A stretch of DNA of 64,000 nucleotides from Virgibacillus_R byunsanensis (GTDB lineage Bacteria; Bacillota; Bacilli; Bacillales; Amphibacillaceae), in assembly GCF_042675965.1 (NCBI RefSeq), contig NZ_JBHTKJ010000012.1, positions 62,001-126,000 of the forward strand, written 5' to 3'. The notes beneath the pieces are model-generated. The model was given only the letters and a program-made list of their open reading frames with translations. It did no database searches and was not told where the DNA came from. The position numbers were made by a program, and so were the translations under genes. Shown piece by piece: positions 42,017 to 51,283 of the stretch (its first letter is position 1; every line of letters begins with the position of its first letter).

Positions 42017-44605
42017 CTATTTTTTAACGTCTTTCTGCAGACGATACAATTCATTCATAGCTTCCATTGGCGTCATTTCAAATAGATTCATCTTTTTTAA
42101 GTCCTGAATAATTTTAACTTCTGAATTAGTTGTCTTTTCATTTGGTTGTTTCTTTTGGTTTTCTTCAACAAAAAAGGCTAATTGAGCTGATTCAGCTTTA
42201 TTTTCTTTTTCAGTTGTAGTTTGTGCTTTGTCGCTACCTTCAAGTTGATTTAAAATTGTAGTTGCGCGTTCAATTAATGGTTGAGGAAGATCAGCTAATT
42301 TTGCAACATGTATACCATAGCTTTCGTCTGCTGCCCCGTCTTTTATTTGATGTAGGAACACTACGTTACCTTCATATTCCTCAGCACGAACATGGATATT
42401 TTTTAACTGATCTAAACTATCCTCTAATGAAGTTAACTCATGGTAATGGGTAGAAAATAGCGTCTTTGCATGGATATTATCATGAATATATTCTACGATG
42501 GCTTGCGCTAAAGCCATACCATCATATGTGCTTGTCCCACGACCAATTTCATCAAGTAGTATTAAACTTTTATCTGTTGCATTGGCTATTGCGTGATTTG
42601 CTTCTAGCATTTCCACCATAAATGTACTTTGTCCTGAAACCAGGTCATCAGCAGCACCAATTCGAGTGAAAATTTGATCAAAAATAAGAAGATCTGCCTC
42701 ATCACATGGAACAAAGCACCCAATTTGACCCATAATTACCGTTAATGCTAATTGACGCATATACGTACTTTTCCCGCTCATATTAGGGCCAGTAATAAGT
42801 AAAATATTCGTATCCTGATCTAATGAAACATTATTTGGTACGAACGAGTCATCCTTCATGACTTTTTCAATTACCGGATGACGTCCATTTTTTATCGATA
42901 GTTTATTTTCTACGAATCTAGGACGCTTGTAATTATTTTCTTCGCTAACCGTAGCAAAAGCCTGTAAAACGTCAATCTCACTAACCATTTCAGCCAAATG
43001 TTGCAATTGCGGTATGTGCTGTTTAATTTGCTCACGGATTTCAATAAATAAGTCGTATTCAAGTGCTACGCTTTTTTCCTCTGCTTCTAATATTAGCTGT
43101 TCTTTTTCTTTAAGTTCTGGAGTAATAAACCGTTCAGCATTAGTCAGCGTTTGTTTTCGCTCATACTTATTTTCTGGTAGTAAATGAAGGTTAGCCCTAG
43201 TCACCTCAATATAATAGCCAAATACACGATTATAACCAATTTTTAGTGATTTTATATGTGTTTCCTCTTTTTCCCGCTTTTCTAATTCAGTAATCCATTT
43301 TTTACCGTTTCTGGAAGCATCTCGGTATTTGTCTAGAGTCTCGTTATACCCATCTTTCATAATCGACCCTTCTTTAATCGAAATAGGAGGGTCTTCTAGT
43401 AAACTTTCTTCTAATAATTGTACTAAATGCTTCGGATAACCGAGATTACTACTCAATCTTCGGATTGGGTTAAAATCAAATTGATTTAAAATATCCTTAA
43501 GTTCTGGAATTTGCTTTAATGACTGTTTTAGTTGAATTAAATCTCGAGCATTTACGTTTCCGAACGAAATTCGTCCGGCCAGCCGTTCTAAGTCATAGAT
43601 CGATTTAAGTGTTTCACGTAAAGCATCTCGCTCGATAAACCGTTTGTAAAACCCCTCTACAACGTCATGTCTATCTTTAATTTGCTGTTTATTTAACAAC
43701 GGTCGTTCTAACCATTTCTTCAGTGTTCTTGAACCCATAGCCGTAACACTTCGATCAAGAACCCATAGCAAACTACCATGTTTTCCCTTTTTCAAAATAG
43801 TTTCCGTTAATTCCAGGTTTCTTTTGGAATACATATCGAGTGAAAGGAAATCATTTAACTCAATCACGTTTGCTGGTTGTAAATGATCAAGTGAGCGCTT
43901 TTGTGTGTGTTGAATATAATTTAATAATCGACTAAATGCCTTCATCAGACGTTCATCATTTAAATTGTTACAAAGACTTCTAAATTCGGCATTGAAGTTG
44001 ACTTCATCTTGATAGGACAATGTAACATGTAATTTATCTACTAAATCTTGTTGTGAGTCCGATGAGAGGTTGGAATCTATCACCATTTCCTTAATAGGTT
44101 GATTGTACAGCTCATGAATGACTGCATCCCAGCCATTTTTTATAAGGGCAATGTTATTTTCACCAGTGGATAAGTCATTATATGCAATCGCATATGTTCC
44201 ATCTTGAAAGTGGGATAGACTAGCTATGTAGTTGTTTTCTTGGTCACTTAGCATACTACTTTCCATTACTGTTCCTGGAGTAATAAGCTGTACCACTTCT
44301 CTTTTTACTACACCTTTTGCAGATTTTGGATCTTCTACCTGTTCACATATGGCTACTTTATAACCTTTTTCAACTAAATTTTTTATGTAGTTTGCAGCAG
44401 CATGGTATGGAACACCGCACATTGGTATCGGTTCTTTCTGACTTGAGTCCCGTTTTGTCAATGTAATCTCTAATTCTCTTGCAGCATGGATAGCATCATC
44501 GAAGAACATCTCATAAAAATCACCTAATCGAAAAAATAGAAAGGCATCTTTATAATCTGCTTTTATTTTTAAATATTGTTCCATCATTGGTGTGTACTTT
44601 GCCAT
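42017..44605 (-). CDS. mutS: DNA mismatch recognition ATPase MutS
   Basis: 862 residues. Mismatch-wedge motif FFRLGDFYEMFFDDA at the N-terminus, Walker A ITGPNMSGKSTYMRQLA, Walker B LILLDEIGRGTSTYDG, and the HTH-like end with a beta-clamp-binding type tail. AGGAGG is 7 nt before the ATG at 44605; a TTG two codons earlier is too close. First gene of the mutS-mutL unit. Confidence 0.97.
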   Translation of the reverse strand: MAKYTPMMEQYLKIKADYKDAFLFFRLGDFYEMFFDDAIHAARELEITLTKRDSSQKEPIPMCGVPYHAAANYIKNLVEKGYKVAICEQVEDPKSAKGVVKREVVQLITPGTVMESSMLSDQENNYIASLSHFQDGTYAIAYNDLSTGENNIALIKNGWDAVIHELYNQPIKEMVIDSNLSSDSQQDLVDKLHVTLSYQDEVNFNAEFRSLCNNLNDERLMKAFSRLLNYIQHTQKRSLDHLQPANVIELNDFLSLDMYSKRNLELTETILKKGKHGSLLWVLDRSVTAMGSRTLKKWLERPLLNKQQIKDRHDVVEGFYKRFIERDALRETLKSIYDLERLAGRISFGNVNARDLIQLKQSLKQIPELKDILNQFDFNPIRRLSSNLGYPKHLVQLLEESLLEDPPISIKEGSIMKDGYNETLDKYRDASRNGKKWITELEKREKEETHIKSLKIGYNRVFGYYIEVTRANLHLLPENKYERKQTLTNAERFITPELKEKEQLILEAEEKSVALEYDLFIEIREQIKQHIPQLQHLAEMVSEIDVLQAFATVSEENNYKRPRFVENKLSIKNGRHPVIEKVMKDDSFVPNNVSLDQDTNILLITGPNMSGKSTYMRQLALTVIMGQIGCFVPCDEADLLIFDQIFTRIGAADDLVSGQSTFMVEMLEANHAIANATDKSLILLDEIGRGTSTYDGMALAQAIVEYIHDNIHAKTLFSTHYHELTSLEDSLDQLKNIHVRAEEYEGNVVFLHQIKDGAADESYGIHVAKLADLPQPLIERATTILNQLEGSDKAQTTTEKENKAESAQLAFFVEENQKKQPNEKTTNSEVKIIQDLKKMNLFEMTPMEAMNELYRLQKDVKK

Positions 44606-44682
44606 ATTCAATCCTCCAAAAAACCCGATATTCTTATCAAATTATAGCATAAATTCCAAAGGTAGAGGCGAATAGACAAAAA

Positions 44683-44714
44683 AACTTACGAGAGAAAATT
44701 TTCCCTCGTAAGTT
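44683..44714 (-). terminator. Terminator of cotE
   Basis: AACTTACGAG / CTCGTAAGTT stem with a T7 run on the minus strand, 2 bp after the cotE stop. Confidence 0.85.
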
Positions 44715-44716
44715 CG

Positions 44717-45286
44717 TTAATCTTTGGCCTTATCACTTAAAAAATCAGGATTAACATCTGTTAATTCATCATCTGTTAATTGGAAATCCCAGTCGTCATC
44801 ATCATCATCAATTTTAACGCCTTTTGGATTTACACGAACATAAACCTTCGTTTCACCAATAACCTGCACTAAAAATTCACGCTCAACTTCTACATTAATC
44901 TTATGACCTTTAGTTGCAATGTTACATTCTAGGCAATTGGGTTGTTGAATTACTTTAGCTACTACATCATAATCATCGCTAATACAATGATCATCCTTTA
45001 CAGAAAGTGGAATATAATCACAATAGGTTACCCGTTCCGTGACTACTTCCGTTTTAGTATTATCATTATACGAATACCAAATATTAACATCATAGCTACC
45101 ATTTACTTCAACAGTATCCTCTGATTTTTTATTGGCATTGTATAAATGATTAATAACCCAGCATCCAAGTATACTCGTAGGTCTATGTGATGGTGAGACA
45201 GGATTGGTTGCCTGCGTAAATTTACGTCCTTTTCCACAAACGGCTTTTGTAATGATTTCTCTATATTCTTGATCAAGAAAAGTCAT
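44717..45286 (-). CDS. cotE: Spore outer-coat morphogenetic protein CotE
   Basis: 189 residues from the ATG at 45286. GAGGAGG lies upstream inside the longer frame, and B. subtilis CotE begins with the same YREIITKAVCGKGRKFTQ segment. Core blocks SILGCWVINH, WYSYNDNTKTEVVTERV and QQPNCLE, then an acidic tail with seven Asp/Trp-rich residues (DDDDDDWDF). CotE guides assembly of the outer coat on the mother-cell side. Position between mutS and ricA is conserved. Confidence 0.95.
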   Translation of the reverse strand: MTFLDQEYREIITKAVCGKGRKFTQATNPVSPSHRPTSILGCWVINHLYNANKKSEDTVEVNGSYDVNIWYSYNDNTKTEVVTERVTYCDYIPLSVKDDHCISDDYDVVAKVIQQPNCLECNIATKGHKINVEVEREFLVQVIGETKVYVRVNPKGVKIDDDDDDWDFQLTDDELTDVNPDFLSDKAKD

Positions 45287-45424
45287 AATTACATTTACCT
45301 CCTCTTTTTTCATAGTCATTTTATGCAAGACAAATACCTAAAGTGCATAGCTATTCTACGAAAGAAAGTGAAGTTACAAAATAAGTTGGCACAAAAGCAG
45401 GAGGGCTCTAGCTTTATAAACAAA

Positions 45425-45462
45425 AATCAGGTAGGAAAACAATTAAATTTTCCTACCTGATT
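45425..45462 (-). terminator. Terminator of the miaB-ricA unit
   Basis: Perfect 15-bp inverted repeat AATCAGGTAGGAAAA / TTTTCCTACCTGATT with TTTTTG tail on the minus strand. Confidence 0.87.
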
Positions 45463-45470
45463 GATACATT

Positions 45471-45899
45471 TTAGTGACCACATACGGATCCATTTTTAGA
45501 TTTTGATCCAGTTTCACCTGATAAAAGATCTCCACCCGTAGATGAAATTACATTATTCGTAACTTCTCTGGCAATTGTACCAGAAACAAGTTGCAGTACA
45601 TCGTTTACGACAATTTGTGTTTCTTTAAACTCTTGTACTACTGGAATATCATCTATTTCAGCCTGTAGTCGATCAATCTCAGCTTCCACTTTTTTCAGTG
45701 CTTCAGTCTTTTGATAGGCTTGAAAGTTCACAGCTTGCTTTTGTAAGGCTTTAATACGTTTTATTAATTGTTGTACTTTCTTGTTATCATTAATTTTTGC
45801 TTCGACTTGTTTAAAACGATCTATTTCTTCTGTACTTGCAAGCATTTTCGCTAGGTTTCTTGCCTCATCTAATACCTGTGTACGTGTATATTCAGCCAT
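45471..45899 (-). CDS. ricA: RicA (YmcA), RNA-processing complex subunit
   Basis: 142 residues, YlbF/YmcA helical family: a long coiled coil (EIDRFKQVEAKINDNKKVQQLIKRIKALQKQ ... ALKKVEAEIDRL). The C-terminal CGH carries a lone cysteine, consistent with the iron-sulphur ligands reported for the Ric complex. With RicT (YaaT) and RicF (YlbF) it modulates RNase Y, encoded 4 kb away, and affects sporulation, competence and biofilm. It starts 1 bp after miaB, so the two are coupled. Confidence 0.94.
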   Translation of the reverse strand: MAEYTRTQVLDEARNLAKMLASTEEIDRFKQVEAKINDNKKVQQLIKRIKALQKQAVNFQAYQKTEALKKVEAEIDRLQAEIDDIPVVQEFKETQIVVNDVLQLVSGTIAREVTNNVISSTGGDLLSGETGSKSKNGSVCGH

Positions 45900-45900
45900 A

Positions 45901-47469
45901 TTAATTCACCTCAACTGTATTTTCTACCATTTTACCATTTAATGACCATGTTTTGGTTTCTGTAATTTCTACATCAACGATCTTTCCGATTGAAGACCTT
46001 GGACCTCTGAAGTTTACTAGTTTATTTCTTTCTGTATACCCAGCAAGAACATCAGGATCTTTTTTACTTTCACCCTCAACAAGTACCTTAACAACCTCAT
46101 TCTCATACGTCTTCATTGATGCTGCGGATTGTTTATTTACAAGCTCATTTAAACGGTATAAACGTTGCTTTTTGACTTCCTCTGGTACATCATCTGTTTT
46201 CCGAGCAGCTGGAGTACCGTCACGAGGTGAATAAATAAATGTATATGCAGCCTCAAAACCAACTTCCTCAACCAAAGTCATTGTTTCTTCAAACTGTTCT
46301 TCTGTTTCATTTGGAAAACCAACAATAATATCTGTGGTCAGCGTAGCATTAGGCATTGCTTCACGAATTTTACTTACTAATTCCAGATATTCTTCTCTAG
46401 TGTATTTTCGGTTCATTTTCTTTAAAACTTCACTGCTACCAGACTGTACTGGTAAATGAATATGGTCAAGAAGATTACCGCCTTTAGCCAACACTTCGAT
46501 TAATCGATCATCGAAATCTCTTGGATGTGATGTTGTAAAACGAACTCGAGGTATATCAATTTTGTACATATCATTCATTAGTTCACCAAGACCATACGTC
46601 ATATCAGTAAAATCTTTTCCGTAAGCATTCACATTCTGTCCGAGCAATGTAACTTCCTGATACCCTTGAGCAGCTAGATGGCGAACCTCCTGGATAATAT
46701 CTTCTGGCCTGCGACTACGTTCTTTTCCGCGGGTCATTGGCACAATACAGTACGTACAAAACTTGTCACAACCGTACATAATGTTTACCCATGCTTTAAT
46801 TTTACCTTTACGAGCTTTAGGAAGGTTTTCAATAATGTCTCCTTCTTTAGACCAAACTTCAATAATCTTTTCTTTTCCAAACATCGCTTCTTTCACCAAA
46901 TGTGGAAGCCGATGTATGTTATGTGTTCCAAAAATTAAATCAACATGCTGGTGTTTCTTTAGGATACGATTTACAACGGATTCTTCCTGTGACATACAAC
47001 CACATACACCTAATATAAGATCAGGATTTTCTAACTTTAGTGGTTTTAGATGACCAATTTCACCAAATACTTTGTTCTCCGCGTTTTCACGAATCGCACA
47101 TGTGTTTAGTAAAATAATATCAGCTTCATTCGTATCTGTTGTTGACTCATAACCCATTTCAGTTAAAATACCTGCCATAACTTCTGTGTCATGTTCATTC
47201 ATTTGGCAACCATATGTACGGATCAGATATTTTTTACCTTTACCAATGTTCGCCATATCTTCAGGGATACCAAAGTCATAATGAATTTCGACATCATCAC
47301 GACCACGTTTTCGTGCTTTATTTAAATTTGGTGGTTCATATGTTGTTTCAAAATACTTTGCAAAGTCTGCACTTGTTTTCTCATGCAAGGCCTTGTCCTG
47401 ACCGGATTTTCTGTCCGCGGCATCTACCTGTTTAATATGTGCTTGCTCTTTTCGTTGTTGTTCGTTCAT
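45901..47469 (-). CDS. miaB: tRNA 2-methylthio-N6-isopentenyladenosine synthase MiaB
   Basis: 522 residues. N-terminal UPF0004 domain with cysteines in RTYGCQMNEHD, LLNTCAIRENA and GVCGCMSQE binding the auxiliary cluster; radical SAM motif CDKFCTYC; C-terminal TRAM domain. Methylthiolates i6A37 of tRNA after MiaA. The charged 70-residue leader is typical of Bacillus MiaB. Co-transcribed with ricA. Confidence 0.97.
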   Translation of the reverse strand: MNEQQRKEQAHIKQVDAADRKSGQDKALHEKTSADFAKYFETTYEPPNLNKARKRGRDDVEIHYDFGIPEDMANIGKGKKYLIRTYGCQMNEHDTEVMAGILTEMGYESTTDTNEADIILLNTCAIRENAENKVFGEIGHLKPLKLENPDLILGVCGCMSQEESVVNRILKKHQHVDLIFGTHNIHRLPHLVKEAMFGKEKIIEVWSKEGDIIENLPKARKGKIKAWVNIMYGCDKFCTYCIVPMTRGKERSRRPEDIIQEVRHLAAQGYQEVTLLGQNVNAYGKDFTDMTYGLGELMNDMYKIDIPRVRFTTSHPRDFDDRLIEVLAKGGNLLDHIHLPVQSGSSEVLKKMNRKYTREEYLELVSKIREAMPNATLTTDIIVGFPNETEEQFEETMTLVEEVGFEAAYTFIYSPRDGTPAARKTDDVPEEVKKQRLYRLNELVNKQSAASMKTYENEVVKVLVEGESKKDPDVLAGYTERNKLVNFRGPRSSIGKIVDVEITETKTWSLNGKMVENTVEVN

Positions 47470-47653
47470 ATGAAATCTCCTTTCTTTAATCTATATATAT
47501 TACATAAAATGCATAGACGTACATTACTACAGTATAAATGGTATACCTTAATTTAACAATACATCAAAAGCTCGGAGCAAATAAAAACCCTTCTAATCTT
47601 ATAGAAGGATTACTAAATTTGTCACAAATAGTTCATTCTATTACATATAAAAA

Positions 47654-47680
47654 TAGTGTTACGTAAAAAACGTAACACTA
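47654..47680 (-). terminator. Terminator of spoVS
   Basis: TAGTGTTACGT / ACGTAACACTA perfect stem with TTTTTAT tail on the minus strand. A second hairpin CCTTCTAatcttaTAGAAGG lies nearby at about 47590-47608. Confidence 0.83.
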
Positions 47681-47697
47681 ATGATAATATTATTTGA

Positions 47698-47958
47698 TTA
47701 TCTAGGCTCTACAATCAACTTGATCGCTGTACGTTCTTCGTTATCGATCATGATATCAGTAAATGCCGGTATACATATTAAATCTACTCCACTTGGTGCT
47801 ACAAATCCTCTGGCAATGGCTACCGCTTTAACGGACTGATTTAACGCACCAGCACCTATTGCCTGCATCTCCGCTGTGCCTCGTTCTCGTAGGACGTTAG
47901 CAAGTGCACCTGCTACTGAATTGGGGTTTGATTTTGCTGAAACTTTTAATACGTCCAT
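47698..47958 (-). CDS. spoVS: Stage V sporulation protein SpoVS
   Basis: 86 residues, the exact family length, from the ATG at 47958 behind GAAGGAGG (the longer ATG at 47976 lacks a site). Alba-like fold: VLKVSAKSNPNSVAGALANVLRERG ... GAGALNQSVKAVAIARGFVAPSG. Extremely conserved; needed for septation and coat progression in sporulation. Sigma-H control is known in B. subtilis. Confidence 0.96.
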   Translation of the reverse strand: MDVLKVSAKSNPNSVAGALANVLRERGTAEMQAIGAGALNQSVKAVAIARGFVAPSGVDLICIPAFTDIMIDNEERTAIKLIVEPR

Positions 47959-48064
47959 TACTAGTACCTCCTTCATTTACTATTGTAGTTCTAATGCTAC
48001 TATATTCTTGGAGATGATAGCTTATTACCCTATTATGCACTAAAAATTCAAAACATTCAATAAT

Positions 48065-48862
48065 TCAACCGAAGAATAGGTGGTCATCATTTATTAAAAT
48101 TCGCTCCACTTTGCTTGCTTTTCCAGTTTTTTCACTTATTGTTACTAAAAAGCCATTTAATTGTGTTCTTCCCTTTTTATCAATTTCAAAACGTACCGGT
48201 AAATTTGTAAGAAATCTTTTCATTACGGCTTCTTTCTCAACACCTAAAATGGCATCGTAAGGTCCAGTCATTCCAACATCCGTTATATATGCTGTGCCTT
48301 GGGGTAATATTCGTTCATCTGCAGTTTGTGTATGTGTATGTGTACCCACAACCGCACTAACTTTCCCGTCAACATACCATCCCATAGCTTGCTTTTCACT
48401 TGTTGCTTCTGCATGAAAATCAACAAATATAATATTTGTCCGCTTTTTCGCTTCTTCAATTAATTCATCCACTTTACGGAACGGATCATCTAGTGGGGGT
48501 AGAAATGTACGTCCCTGCATATTAATAACAGCTACTTCTACACCGTTAACATTAGTAAAAACTAACCCCTTTCCAGGTGTTCCTTCAGGGAAATTTGCTG
48601 GTCTTATCATATTTTTGGCATCATCAATAAATTCAAAAATCTCTTTTTTGTCCCACGCATGGTTACCCAACGTTACTACTTGAGCTCCATACTCTAAAAA
48701 TTGCTTATAAATCTTTTCGTTAATCCCTTTTCCTGATGCTGCGTTTTCACCATTTATAATCGTCATATTCGGTTTGTATTTTTCTTTTAATTTCGGCAAG
48801 TATTGTTGTACCATATCTCTACCAGGAGAACCTACAACGTCTCCAATAAATAAAATTTTCAT
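48065..48862 (-). CDS. ymdB: Metallophosphodiesterase YmdB
   Basis: 265 residues. Calcineurin-like metal site: ILFIGDVVGSPGRDMV, INGENAASGKGI, LGNHAWDKKEI, FHAEATSEKQAMG and GTHTHTQTADERIL supply the Asp/Asn/His ligands. Hydrolyses 2'3'-cyclic nucleotides in vitro and affects biofilm and motility decisions in B. subtilis. Lies downstream of rny, as in B. subtilis, but here a dispersed repeat and the rny terminator separate the two. Confidence 0.95.
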   Translation of the reverse strand: MKILFIGDVVGSPGRDMVQQYLPKLKEKYKPNMTIINGENAASGKGINEKIYKQFLEYGAQVVTLGNHAWDKKEIFEFIDDAKNMIRPANFPEGTPGKGLVFTNVNGVEVAVINMQGRTFLPPLDDPFRKVDELIEEAKKRTNIIFVDFHAEATSEKQAMGWYVDGKVSAVVGTHTHTQTADERILPQGTAYITDVGMTGPYDAILGVEKEAVMKRFLTNLPVRFEIDKKGRTQLNGFLVTISEKTGKASKVERILINDDHLFFG

Positions 48863-48963
48863 TCATTAATCATCCCATCTAATTTAATACGTATAGTTTT
48901 TCATATTGCCTATGTATTGTCAAAATTAAGGAAAGACATACTCCCCCTTCTTCCTCAAAAGCA

Positions 48964-49148
48964 AAAGAACAAAAGCTAGAAGTGCCCGTTTAGCGACGCA
49001 TGGGCTGCGACCGTGCATCGCGGGTGGGTCGACGTTGCCGCCGAAAGCGGCGGTTTTAGTCGGCCTACCATCGCTAAGCGAATCGATGTTGACTTATCGT
49101 AAGGAGGAGAAGGAAGTCCCTAGTCGTTGGGCGCTGGAACTTGACACG
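48964..49148 (+). repeat. Family B dispersed repeat (full-length, GC-rich copy)
   Basis: Starts AGAACAAAAGCTAGAAGTGCC and ends near GGGCGCTGGAACTTGACA; the ends are imperfect inverted repeats. GC-rich compared with its surroundings, with a strong internal hairpin GCCGC-CGAAA-GCGGC. The block CGACGTTGCCGCCGAAAGCG is shared with the reverse-oriented copy beside recA. The 63-codon plus-strand frame inside it (49035-49226) is not credible. It takes up most of the 383-bp rny-ymdB gap. Confidence 0.8.
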
Positions 49149-49213
49149 GCTTACACAGTCAATAAATTATACACAGGCTCCAAACATTATAATTTTCTAG
49201 ACTACAAAAATAA

Positions 49214-49233
49214 AGACGGTCATTAGACCGCCT
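49214..49233 (-). terminator. Terminator of rny
   Basis: AGGCGGTCT / GACCGTCT stem (one bulge) with TTTATTTTTG tail on the minus strand, 13 bp after the rny stop. Confidence 0.75.
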
Positions 49234-49245
49234 TCACTTTAACTA

Positions 49246-50808
49246 TTATTTAGCATACTCTACTGATCTTGTTTCCCTAATTACTGTCACTTTTATATGC
49301 CCCGGGTAATCAAGTTCATTTTCTATACGCTTACGAATATCCCGTGCAATACTAACCGACTCAATATCATCAATTTCGTCAGGTTTAACCATAATTCGAA
49401 TTTCTCTACCTGCTTGTATAGCGAACGATTTCTCTACTCCTTTAAACGATTCAGATATTTCCTCAAGCTTTTCTAAACGTTTAATGTAGTTTTCCAATGT
49501 TTCACTTCTTGCTCCAGGACGTGCAGCAGATAGTGCATCAGCTGCAGCTACTAAAACGGAAATAACGGAAGTAGCTTCCTCATCGCCATGGTGAGATGCG
49601 ATCGAATTTATGACAACCTCGTGTTCCTTGTACTTCGTTCCAAGCTCTTTACCAATTTCAACGTGGCTTCCTTCTACTTCATGATCAATTGCTTTTCCAA
49701 TATCATGCAGTAAACCAGCTCTTCTTGCCAATGTTTCATCCTCGCCTAATTCAGCAGCAAGTAGTCCAGAGAGGTATGCAACCTCTGTAGAGTGCTTCAA
49801 CACATTTTGACCATAACTTGTACGATATTTTAACCGACCAAGTATTTTAACTAGATCTGGGTGTAATCCATGTACACCTACTTCGAATGTGGTTTCCTCA
49901 CCAATTTCTCGTATATATTCATCAACCTCACGTCTAGCTTTATCCACCATTTCTTCAATTCTTGCTGGGTGAATTCTGCCATCCTGTACCAGTTTTTCTA
50001 ATGCCATACGAGCTGTTTCTCTTCGTATTGGATCAAATCCAGATAAAATAACTGCTTCTGGTGTATCATCAATAATTAAATCAATACCAGTCAACGTTTC
50101 TAATGTTCGTATGTTGCGACCCTCACGACCAATGATGCGACCTTTCATCTCATCATTAGGAAGGTTTACAACAGAAACGGTTGTTTCAGCAACGTGGTCT
50201 GCAGCACAGCGCTGTAAAGCTAACGAAAGTATGCCTTTTGCCTTCTTATCAGCTTCTTCTTTCGCACGATTTTCAGCTTCTTTAATCATGATCGCTGATT
50301 CGTGTGTTACTTCTTGCTCTATGCGCTCTAAAATAACTTGTCTAGCTTGGTCTGTTGTATATCCTGAAATACGTTCAAGCTCCGTTTGCTGCTCTTTTAA
50401 CCTAGCTTCCACTTTGCTTTCCACTTCTTCAATTTGTTGTTGTTTTTCTGTTAGTGATTGTTCTTTTCTCTCTAATAAGAGTTCTCGCTTATCAAGCGTT
50501 TCACTTTTTCTGTCCAGATTCTCTTCTTTTAGCATCAGACGATTTTCTTGTTTTTGAATTTCTGTACGACGTTCACGCAAGTCATTTTCTGTCTGCTGGC
50601 GAAGTTTATGATTCTCATCTTTCGCCTCAAGAAGTGCCTCTTTCTTAGTGGCATCTGCATTTCGGTGTGCTTCATCAACTATTTGTTTTGCTAAATTCTC
50701 TGCACTGGAAATTTTAGCTTCCGCAATAGATTTACGAATCAGATAACCAACAACAATACCGACGATTAGGCCAAGCAAAATGGAGATGATTAATACTGTT
50801 AAGTCCAC
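49246..50808 (-). CDS. rny: Ribonuclease Y
   Basis: 520 residues, identical in length to B. subtilis RNase Y, from the GTG at 50808 (7 nt after AGGAGGT; the GTG at 50817 lies inside that site). N-terminal membrane anchor (LTVLIISILLGLIVGIVVGYLI), a long coiled coil (about 30-200), KH domain (GRIIGREGRNIRTLETLTGIDL) and HD domain with LLHDIGKAIDHE. Main endoribonuclease of mRNA turnover, scaffold of the degradosome; partner of RicA. Confidence 0.97.
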   Translation of the reverse strand: MDLTVLIISILLGLIVGIVVGYLIRKSIAEAKISSAENLAKQIVDEAHRNADATKKEALLEAKDENHKLRQQTENDLRERRTEIQKQENRLMLKEENLDRKSETLDKRELLLERKEQSLTEKQQQIEEVESKVEARLKEQQTELERISGYTTDQARQVILERIEQEVTHESAIMIKEAENRAKEEADKKAKGILSLALQRCAADHVAETTVSVVNLPNDEMKGRIIGREGRNIRTLETLTGIDLIIDDTPEAVILSGFDPIRRETARMALEKLVQDGRIHPARIEEMVDKARREVDEYIREIGEETTFEVGVHGLHPDLVKILGRLKYRTSYGQNVLKHSTEVAYLSGLLAAELGEDETLARRAGLLHDIGKAIDHEVEGSHVEIGKELGTKYKEHEVVINSIASHHGDEEATSVISVLVAAADALSAARPGARSETLENYIKRLEKLEEISESFKGVEKSFAIQAGREIRIMVKPDEIDDIESVSIARDIRKRIENELDYPGHIKVTVIRETRSVEYAK

Positions 50809-51006
50809 GGGTTTCACCTCCTATTGCTATAAAGTTGTACAATTCATTATTGTCGGCATGTACCATGTTTAATGATAAATAGATAACTAAAAATGTATAA
50901 TAAAAAATAAATATAAAATTATACAATTTAATTCTAATTGTACTAGTAGACAATGTCAAGGAATCGTCACATGTATTACTTTCTAAAAAAAATAGTTTAA
51001 ATGAAT

Positions 51007-51041
51007 AAATCCTTTACTGATTCCTAATCAGTAAAGGATTT
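51007..51041 (-). terminator. Probable recA terminator, displaced by a repeat
   Basis: Perfect 15-bp inverted repeat AAATCCTTTACTGAT / ATCAGTAAAGGATTT with ATTCATTT tail on the minus strand. It lies about 240 bp after the recA stop, with a dispersed repeat between. The rest of 50818-51283 (466 bp) is AT-rich and shows no gene. Confidence 0.72.
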
Positions 51042-51104
51042 ATAACAATTTATGGTCAGTATTTGTTAAAAATAATTTTCCCGTTCTTATTAATTAAAAT
51101 GTGT

Positions 51105-51283
51105 AGATAAGATGAGCTTGACTTATCGCCCGTAATGGCGAAAGTCAAAGTGCATCTTATACTCTGGAGTGAATCTCATTAAGATATGGAAGATCGACTA
51201 ATACCACCGCTTTCGGCGTCAACGTCGCCCCACCATGATACGCGGGCGAGTCCTTACATTAAACGGTCGCTTGTGTTTTTGCC
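51105..51283 (-). repeat. Family B repeat joined to a family A-like module, abutting the recA stop
   Basis: In minus orientation it begins GCAAAAACACAAGCGACCG at the base after the recA TAA (51286-51284). It continues with GCGACGTTGACGCCGAAAGC, homologous to the copy at 48964, then CTCCAGAGTATAAGATG, shared with the copy at 1751, and TTGACTTTCGCC ... GGGCGATAAGTCAAG, a stem-loop. Confidence 0.78.

Noticed and set aside
49035..49226. Plus-strand 63-codon frame between rny and ymdB
   Set aside because: Entirely within a dispersed GC-rich repeat, without a plausible start signal or protein similarity.
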